Source: Oligoflexales bacterium (GTDB taxonomy: Bacteria > Bdellovibrionota_B > Oligoflexia > Oligoflexales > CACXFL01). From it: a stretch of DNA of 9,794 nucleotides. Made by a program: the position numbers and the translations under genes. The notes under the pieces were generated by a model. It saw only the letters and a list, made by a program, of their open reading frames with translations. It did not search any database and had not been told where the DNA came from. Positions 4,891 through 9,794 of this stretch are shown one piece after another (positions within the stretch are counted from its first letter, which is position 1; every line of letters begins with the position of its first letter). The stretch covers positions 1-9,794 of the forward strand of contig JANQHA010000380.1 in NCBI GenBank assembly GCA_028282865.1, written 5' to 3'.

Positions 4891-6267
4891 CTAAAAGTAG
4901 CTAAAATATATAATCGCCGACGAAACTAAAAACCCAATTCTGGCAAGAGTCATCGCTTTGACATAAGGAGACCCTATCGACCCCCTACTGAAGGTAAAAA
5001 CTATATACATTCCGTGGTATAAATTCTGCTCAACTTCATCTACCATATCAGTAAACCTCTTTTTCAAAGCTTCTCTTGGAATATTATAACCATCGCGATA
5101 ACCATCTTTATCAAAGGCCTCAAATTGAGTTGCTAATTTTGGAAAATTATGAGTACTAGTACCAAACCCTCGATACATTTGAAGATAACTACCTATATTC
5201 CTGCCTCTTTCGAGATTAGATATCCCAAGTAGCTTTGCAGTAAAAAAACTTAACCCCAACTTTCTTGAATTATCCCACAACAAAATATCTAGCCCTTTTA
5301 GGTCATTAAAGAACTTTCGTTGTGCTTCCCTAGCATCTTCAATGGTCAAAGGCCCCTTAACACTATCTAAACCATAAAGACCCGATACATTGCGCTTAAT
5401 CTGTTTGATAGCCTCTCCAATATTACTCCAATCTCCTAAGCCGACCTTCTCCATCTTTTTATAATCAGGATAATGCTCAGTTTTGGTTCGACTTTCCCAA
5501 TTTTTCGTTACAGTTTTAGTAACCCTTCTAACCACTTCATCGATAGGTATCCAAAAGAAATGACGAATCAACCTTAGGAACTTTAAACGAAAGCTCGGGG
5601 AAAATGGCTTACTTTCTGATTTTAAGACATTAAATTTATTTGCTAGACGCTTTTTAGTCATCTCAAGACCCTCACGAAGGAGGCTCTTTAAATGTTTGCT
5701 TCTAATATTTTTTTCAGCTTCTTTAAGAGAGGCTTCGATATCAGCTTCAGTAATCGAGTTTAAGTACCTCCTTATATTATTTGTTCCAAGAATATTCATT
5801 TCTTGGAGGCCCTGAATAAAAAACAACTGCTCGATGACATAAAAAGGGTGAAACCGCATGTTTAATAAATCATTTTGACTGACATTCCTGTTTGATTTTG
5901 GACCCATAGTCGGGTGGGTGAGTCCCGCTAAATTTTCAGCTAATAGCGAGCGAAACTCTTTCAGAAATTCTATATCATTATACTGGTTAACTATAAAAGC
6001 TCGACTGGCAACCGACCTAGACTCGGCAACCAGCTTGCTACTAAATTTCAGCCCGTGATTAGAAGGTATTGGGAATAGTAAAGACCGTGTTTCAAAATAT
6101 CCGAGTGATGCGAGTCTTTCTTTGTCAACTAATAGAGCTGTATCAGCGCATAGATTTTGGGGTTTAGCGAGAGTTTCTTTATGACTAAGGAACAGCAAGA
6201 GAAGCACCAGAGGTAAACGTCTAAATAAACTCCGCCACTGATTTACAAAAGGCTTTGTAGATATCAT
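4891..6267 (-). CDS. Exported protein of unknown function with C-terminal hydrophobic segment, 458 residues
   Basis: The reading frame extends 20 codons further upstream, but the ATG at 6265-6267 is preferred: it follows GGGAA by a few bases, and it places a basic then hydrophobic segment (RSLFRRLPLVLLLLFLSH) near the N-terminus. Cleavage after ETLA (about residue 34) is likely. The body of about 400 residues is helical and basic, rich in Lys, Arg and Asn, with patterns such as DIEASLKEAEKNIRSKHLKS and EMTKKRLANKF. The C-terminus ends in ARIGFLVSSAIIYFSYF (442-458), a probable membrane anchor or hydrophobic helix. A more conserved-looking region precedes it (MYRGFGTSTHNFPKLATQF, then YHGMYIVFTFSRGSIGS). 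I cannot assign a family or activity. It is long and uninterrupted, so certainly coding. It has no close partner, and its upstream region runs back to the end of the ZIP-like gene. Confidence 0.85.
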   Translation of the reverse strand: MISTKPFVNQWRSLFRRLPLVLLLLFLSHKETLAKPQNLCADTALLVDKERLASLGYFETRSLLFPIPSNHGLKFSSKLVAESRSVASRAFIVNQYNDIEFLKEFRSLLAENLAGLTHPTMGPKSNRNVSQNDLLNMRFHPFYVIEQLFFIQGLQEMNILGTNNIRRYLNSITEADIEASLKEAEKNIRSKHLKSLLREGLEMTKKRLANKFNVLKSESKPFSPSFRLKFLRLIRHFFWIPIDEVVRRVTKTVTKNWESRTKTEHYPDYKKMEKVGLGDWSNIGEAIKQIKRNVSGLYGLDSVKGPLTIEDAREAQRKFFNDLKGLDILLWDNSRKLGLSFFTAKLLGISNLERGRNIGSYLQMYRGFGTSTHNFPKLATQFEAFDKDGYRDGYNIPREALKKRFTDMVDEVEQNLYHGMYIVFTFSRGSIGSPYVKAMTLARIGFLVSSAIIYFSYF

Positions 6268-6515
6268 AACTTCCCAAAACTCAATTAGGTATTGGGTAAG
6301 GATATCATACCGCCAATTTCTGAGCAATCGACGCCAGGCTAAGGAGCCTAATCACCCCGCTAAAAAGACTGAACAAACTTATAGTTCATATGGGATTTAA
6401 CAAAAATGGTAACAGTCATTTTTATAAATAAATAAAGATAGTAATAACAAGTCGAAAATATACTAGACTTGCTTGATAGCTCGACCGTAAATGGCTAAAA
6501 CTCACTAAAAGTTAA

Positions 6516-6530
6516 TTCATCTCAGATGAA
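6516..6530 (-). terminator. Perfect palindrome after the ZIP-like gene, possible terminator
   Basis: TTCATCTCAGATGAA is a perfect inverted repeat with seven-base arms around one central base. In minus-strand transcription it lies about 20 bases after the stop of the ZIP-like gene and is followed by TTAACTTTTAG. The stem is AT-rich and the tail is broken, so termination would be inefficient. It could instead be a dimeric regulator site for the next gene. Confidence 0.35.
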
Positions 6531-6550
6531 GTTGAAGTTATTTAAAAAAA

Positions 6551-7171
6551 CTAATGCACAACCCGGTGCGAAGCCAAGTGAAGCAAAGAGCCACCAACCA
6601 GTGCTTGAAACAAACCAAAATAGAATTCTTGGTGTAATTTCCACAAAACTTCCGAACCAAAAAAGAACCCAAAGGTGGTAAAACCACCTAAACAGATAAG
6701 AACAATGACCGCTGAAGAGATTCCATACTTAGGCCTAATAGACCACCATAGTAGCAGCGATGCCGGTATTCGGTGCAGCACCACTGCGGTTGGTAATGCA
6801 TGGTAATGCAAACCCTCATGGTCGAATACTAGTCTGTGGCCACCATGAGCCAAAGCTAAACCATCTAACATCCCATGTAAGCAAAGCCCAACCACTGACA
6901 ACAATAACGGGACCATATGGATCCGTTCGACAAAACGATTGGAAAAATACTCTACTGCAGTCGGAGCAAACCAACCTACAAAAATAGCTAGGATCGCCCA
7001 CCAACCACAAACCACAAAACTCTCTGGAACTATATGCAAGACCACTAATCCAGCGATCGCAAAATAGATAAATGCCTCGACGTAAAAAAATGCATGACCG
7101 AACTTCTCCACCAGAAGGTACAGAAACGGTGCAGCGGCCAAGGCAACTAGACTGAGGGCAAAATAACTCAT
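6551..7171 (-). CDS. ZIP-like integral membrane protein, putative metal transporter relative, 206 residues
   Basis: The ATG at 7169-7171 follows GGAG (7176-7179) by four bases. The protein is almost entirely hydrophobic, with about seven membrane segments (roughly 3-20, 34-50, 53-74, 86-107, 124-142, 150-170, 184-203). Motifs recall the ZIP metal transporter family: HIVPES (46-51), LHGMLDGLALA (98-108) in the place of the usual HNxPEGLA of TM4, and HRIPASLL (133-140) in the place of the TM5 metal motif. A histidine-rich loop lies between them (His109, 112, 118, 122, 124). ZIP proteins move zinc, iron or manganese into the cytoplasm. Here the glutamates expected in both core motifs are replaced (Asp103, Ala137), and the chain ends soon after GGSLLHLASH, shorter than many ZIP proteins. 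Transport of a metal is therefore plausible but not shown. The gene diverges from the aminotransferase gene. Confidence 0.7.
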   Translation of the reverse strand: MSYFALSLVALAAAPFLYLLVEKFGHAFFYVEAFIYFAIAGLVVLHIVPESFVVCGWWAILAIFVGWFAPTAVEYFSNRFVERIHMVPLLLSVVGLCLHGMLDGLALAHGGHRLVFDHEGLHYHALPTAVVLHRIPASLLLWWSIRPKYGISSAVIVLICLGGFTTFGFFFGSEVLWKLHQEFYFGLFQALVGGSLLHLASHRVVH

Positions 7172-7265
7172 CAGACTCCAAATGTGTTAAGCTTTGAGCC
7201 TATATCAGATCGTTGAAGTTATTTCATTGTCAGATTCAAAAAAATACGAGATATATGGAAGCCTT

Positions 7266-8414
7266 ATGACATTGATATTTTCTAACAAAAAGCTATTTAC
7301 CCCTGGGCCTACCACTACCTCTGAGGAAGCTATCCGGTGCATGTCGGATCCAAATATTTATCACCGAAGCCCCGAATTTTACGAGTCATTTACAAATTGT
7401 CGGACACTACTAGCACCTTTTTTTGGGTCAGCTAGACACCCGTATTTGTTCACGAGCTCTGGTACCGGGGCCATGGAAGCTGCCGTAACCAACTTTACCG
7501 ATGAAGGTGATGAGGTTATTGCGGTTGTCGGAGGCAAATTCGGCGACAGATGGGCAGAAATATCAAGCAATTACAAATGCTTAACAACAAGACTCGAAGT
7601 GACTGCGGGCACCTCACCAAGCGCTGAGCAGATTTCAAATTTACTTGCTCAACGCCCCAACACTAGGGCGCTGCTAATTCAGGCAAGTGAGACATCTACA
7701 GGTGCGTTCTATCCTATTGAAAAGATTGTTAAAGAAATCCGCCCTCGCTTCAAAGGGCTCATTATGGTCGATGCCATCTCGGCTCTTTGTGCCCACGAAA
7801 TAAAAATGGATGAATGGGGGCTAGATGTCGTCATTGCCGGCAGCCAAAAAGGACTGGGTATACCGCCTGGACTCGCATTTATAGCATTCTCAGAAAAAGC
7901 CGAGCACCAGATGTCTCAAAGGCCTAGATTTTACTTTGATCTACGACGTGAGATGGGAGGCCAAGAGGCCGGCAAATCGGCATTCACACCCGCTGCTGGG
8001 CTAATAGTAGGACTCGAGCAAACCCTAAGGCAACTTAACGAATACGGTGTCAGCCGTGTCATCGATCACCACAAACAGCTCACGGATGCGACTAGAGCGG
8101 GAATTGAGTCCATGGGACTAGAGCTATTTGTTAAAGATTCGTTTTCTCATGCCGTGACCTCATTTCTGCCGCCAAAAGAAGTATCAGCAACCGATTTACT
8201 TCAAGAAATGAAAAAACAGGATCAGGTTATCTTCTCAGGAGGTCAAGATGACCTTAAAGGCAAAATCCTAAGAATGGGTCACCTGGGATTTATGAGCCGA
8301 CTTGAGTTACTGACTGGTCTTTGTGCACTTGAGTTTGCTCTGCAAAAAACCGGTGCACCTACTACTCTTGGTCAGGGTGTCACTCGAGCAATGGGCATTC
8401 TAAAAAGCCAATAA
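7266..8414 (+). CDS. Class V PLP-dependent aminotransferase, serine/alanine-glyoxylate type
   Basis: This cytoplasmic enzyme would transfer an amino group from serine or alanine to glyoxylate or a related 2-oxo acid. The ATG at 7266 is chosen: GGAAG lies four bases upstream, and the conserved N-terminus (LFTPGPT then IYHRSPEF) starts right after it, giving 382 residues, usual for the family. A TTG at 7194 would add 24 unconserved residues. Visible fold-type I residues are SSGTGAMEAA (64-73) holding the PLP phosphate, VDAIS with Asp169 facing the pyridine nitrogen, and AGSQKG with Lys195 as the Schiff-base lysine. RMGHLGF carries Arg336, matching the substrate carboxylate-binding arginine of alanine-glyoxylate aminotransferase. 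The exact amino donor and acceptor cannot be read from sequence; purine-catabolic PucG-like or 2-aminoethylphosphonate relatives share this fold. It precedes etfB by 106 bases on the same strand. Confidence 0.9.
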   Translation: MTLIFSNKKLFTPGPTTTSEEAIRCMSDPNIYHRSPEFYESFTNCRTLLAPFFGSARHPYLFTSSGTGAMEAAVTNFTDEGDEVIAVVGGKFGDRWAEISSNYKCLTTRLEVTAGTSPSAEQISNLLAQRPNTRALLIQASETSTGAFYPIEKIVKEIRPRFKGLIMVDAISALCAHEIKMDEWGLDVVIAGSQKGLGIPPGLAFIAFSEKAEHQMSQRPRFYFDLRREMGGQEAGKSAFTPAAGLIVGLEQTLRQLNEYGVSRVIDHHKQLTDATRAGIESMGLELFVKDSFSHAVTSFLPPKEVSATDLLQEMKKQDQVIFSGGQDDLKGKILRMGHLGFMSRLELLTGLCALEFALQKTGAPTTLGQGVTRAMGILKSQ

Positions 8415-8520
8415 CCCAGTACATTCATAACTTTGAAGGCATCAACGCAGTTGCCAAGATCGGCAGCTATTGATAGTCTTCCCTGTTAAAGCAATCGACA
8501 TTTAACGAAAGGGAGTAAAT

Positions 8521-9312
8521 GTGAAAATATTGGTAATCATAAAGAAAACACCCGATACCGAAGCAAAAATTAAAATATCTTCTGATAATAACTCTGTCGA
8601 GTTAGCGCAAACTAAATCAATCATCAACCCTTATGACGAGTATGCCATCGAAGAAGCCTTACAGGTCAAAGCTAAGCAAAGTGACTGCGAGGTGGTTGTG
8701 GCTAGTTTTGGAGATGAATCAACTAAGGAACTCATCATTAAAGGCTTAGCCATGGGCGGTGATCGCGGACTGCTGATCAATAATAAAGGCCTAGAAGGCT
8801 GCGACTCTCTTACCTGCGCAAAAATCCTTGCTGCTGCAATCAAAGCAGAAGCTCCAGACATCGTCTTTGCTGGACGGCACGCGATTGATGACGACAATAT
8901 GCACGTAGCTACCATGGTTGCAGAATTATTGGAATGGCCTCATGTCAATGTCGTAACAAAACTGGAAGTGGACGGGCAGGCTGCTACTACGGAAAGGGCA
9001 GTTGAAGGTGGTCAAGTCGAGGTTTACGAGGTTGGTTTACCCGCAATTTTTGGCGCCGACAAAGCGCTTAATCAGCCTCGCTACGCTTCTCTACCTGGAA
9101 TTATGAAAGCAAAGAAAAAACCCCTCGATGTTAAAACGGTGGAAGACTTTAGTTTAGATGCCGGGACATTAAACTCCCAATCTAAGGTTTCTATTAGCAG
9201 CTTTGCTTACCCACCTGAAAAACCAGCAGGGAAAATTTTTAAAGATGAAGACGTAGCTACAATGGTTGATAAGGTTGTTAAACTACTTCGTGAAGAAGCC
9301 AAGGTGATTTAG
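8521..9312 (+). CDS. etfB: Electron transfer flavoprotein subunit beta
   Basis: EtfB pairs with EtfA to form the ETF heterodimer, which carries electrons from acyl-CoA and other FAD dehydrogenases to the membrane quinone pool. The start is GTG (8521), preceded by GGGAG at 8511-8515; the overlapping ATG at 8519 is out of frame. Recognisable segments are VIIKKTPD near the N-terminus, INPYDEYAIEEAL (35-47), MGGDRGLLI (78-86), AGRHAIDDDNMHVATM (117-132) lining the AMP site, and LNQPRYASLPGIMKAKKKPL (183-202). The last corresponds to the dehydrogenase recognition loop of human ETFB, with its conserved leucine at position 191. The DDD form of the AMP motif and this loop point to the classical, non-bifurcating ETF. 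The 263 residues are slightly more than the usual 250 or so. The stop codon lies within the etfA ribosome site, so the two subunits are co-translated from one transcript. Confidence 0.96.
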   Translation: MKILVIIKKTPDTEAKIKISSDNNSVELAQTKSIINPYDEYAIEEALQVKAKQSDCEVVVASFGDESTKELIIKGLAMGGDRGLLINNKGLEGCDSLTCAKILAAAIKAEAPDIVFAGRHAIDDDNMHVATMVAELLEWPHVNVVTKLEVDGQAATTERAVEGGQVEVYEVGLPAIFGADKALNQPRYASLPGIMKAKKKPLDVKTVEDFSLDAGTLNSQSKVSISSFAYPPEKPAGKIFKDEDVATMVDKVVKLLREEAKVI

Positions 9313-9322
9313 GAGGAATGAT

Positions 9323-9794
9323 ATGAAGGTTCTAGTTTTTGCCGAACAAAGAAATGGAAAGCTTAAATCATCGGCTAAAGAAGCAGTGACAGCTGCCGCT
9401 AAACTGGCAGGCGGAAGCGCTGCAGATGTAGCTGCGGTGATCATAGGCAACAATATCGAGTCGCTTGCAGGTGAGCTGTCAGGTTATGGAGCTGACACGG
9501 TTTACGTTATTGATAAGCCAGAGTTAGAAAACTATCAGTGCCTAAATTATACTGCCGGCTTAGCCGAAGCAGTCAAAACATTTAATGCAGATGTTCTTGT
9601 TGGCGGGGCGTCGCCTATGGGCAAAGATTTATTCCCGAGGCTTGCCGCAAAGTTAGATGCAGGTATCGTGACCGACGTTACTGACTTATCTGCAGATGGA
9701 GGAAACATCACGGCACAGAAACCAATGTATGCTGGAAAAGTAATCGCAAAGGTAGATGTCAAAGGTGATGGTCTTAAAATCGCTTCGATACGAC
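9323..9794 (+). CDS. etfA: Electron transfer flavoprotein subunit alpha, N-terminal part, cut by the window end
   Basis: The ATG at 9323 follows a perfect AGGAGG (9311-9316) that overlaps the etfB TAG (9310-9312). The 157 visible codons start MKVLVFAEQRNGKLKSSAKE, the typical EtfA N-terminus, followed by the GGSAADVAAVIIG strand-helix unit, a GADTVYVID strand and VLVGGASPMGKDLFPRLAAK. The last is the conserved segment of domain I (usual form GxTxxGRDLxPRVAA). ITAQKPMYAGK and the final IASIR match the part just before the conserved RP start of the linker. The FAD-binding domain II of about 150 residues lies beyond the window, so its flavin-binding residues cannot be checked. No damage is seen in the visible part. 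Confidence 0.96.
   Translation, partial: MKVLVFAEQRNGKLKSSAKEAVTAAAKLAGGSAADVAAVIIGNNIESLAGELSGYGADTVYVIDKPELENYQCLNYTAGLAEAVKTFNADVLVGGASPMGKDLFPRLAAKLDAGIVTDVTDLSADGGNITAQKPMYAGKVIAKVDVKGDGLKIASIR

Noticed and set aside
4886..4898. Inverted repeat CTACT-AAA-AGTAG at the end of the 458-residue gene
   Set aside because: Five AT-rich pairs spanning the stop codon with no U tail are too weak to call a terminator.
6816..7181. Open minus-strand frame of 121 codons over the ZIP-like gene
   Set aside because: It is a shadow in another frame. The 206-residue frame has membrane segments, family motifs and an SD site, and this one has none.
7194..7265. Extension of the aminotransferase to a TTG at 7194, adding 24 residues
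   Set aside because: The added residues are not family-like and no SD site precedes the TTG. The ATG at 7266 has GGAAG upstream and sits right before the conserved LFTPGPT segment.
8451..8465. TGCC-AAGATC-GGCA hairpin between the aminotransferase and etfB
   Set aside because: A four-pair stem without a T tail does not support a terminator, so co-transcription with etfBA stays undecided.

Overview
The window comes from an AT-rich Gram-negative bacterial chromosome. Proteins with signal peptides or lipoboxes dominate the left two thirds, mostly as single-gene units on alternating strands. They have no recognisable family, and decayed gene pieces lie between them. The right end carries ordinary metabolic genes, including an electron transfer flavoprotein pair of the mitochondrial/proteobacterial type. 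This mix would fit a delta-proteobacteria-like or Bdellovibrionota/Oligoflexia lineage, but that placement is inference; no rRNA or other marker gene is present.

Layout. Positions 1-315 hold a small plus-strand gene with a clear -10 box and Shine-Dalgarno (SD) site, possibly frameshifted. 393-1547 is a 384-residue putative lipoprotein. 1568-1838 is the decayed C-terminal part of an unknown protein, readable only if one A is restored in each of two A5 runs. 2153-2800 (minus) is a 215-residue secreted protein starting at GTG, followed by a hairpin terminator. 2897-3129 (minus) is a probable decayed secreted-peptide gene. 3153-3728 (minus) is a 191-residue basic secreted protein with a G9 tract just after its signal peptide. 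3819-3988 (minus) is another decayed piece. 4128-4658 is a 176-residue lipoprotein. 4891-6267 (minus) is a 458-residue exported protein with a C-terminal hydrophobic segment.

The metabolic end starts with a minus-strand ZIP-like membrane protein (6551-7171). A class V PLP-dependent aminotransferase of the serine/alanine-glyoxylate type (7266-8414) diverges from it, followed by etfB (8521-9312) and etfA (9323 to the window end). EtfB and EtfA form the heterodimer that takes electrons from acyl-CoA and related dehydrogenases and passes them to the quinone pool through ETF:quinone oxidoreductase. They are tightly coupled: the etfB stop codon lies inside the etfA SD site. The aminotransferase may share their transcript, but the 106-base gap leaves that open.

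No defence system, CRISPR array, tRNA, rRNA or intact mobile element was found. The most notable features are the G9 tract, two secreted-protein genes whose -10 boxes sit so close to the ATG that their mRNAs may be leaderless, and several gene remnants whose frames reconnect when single bases are restored in short homopolymers.
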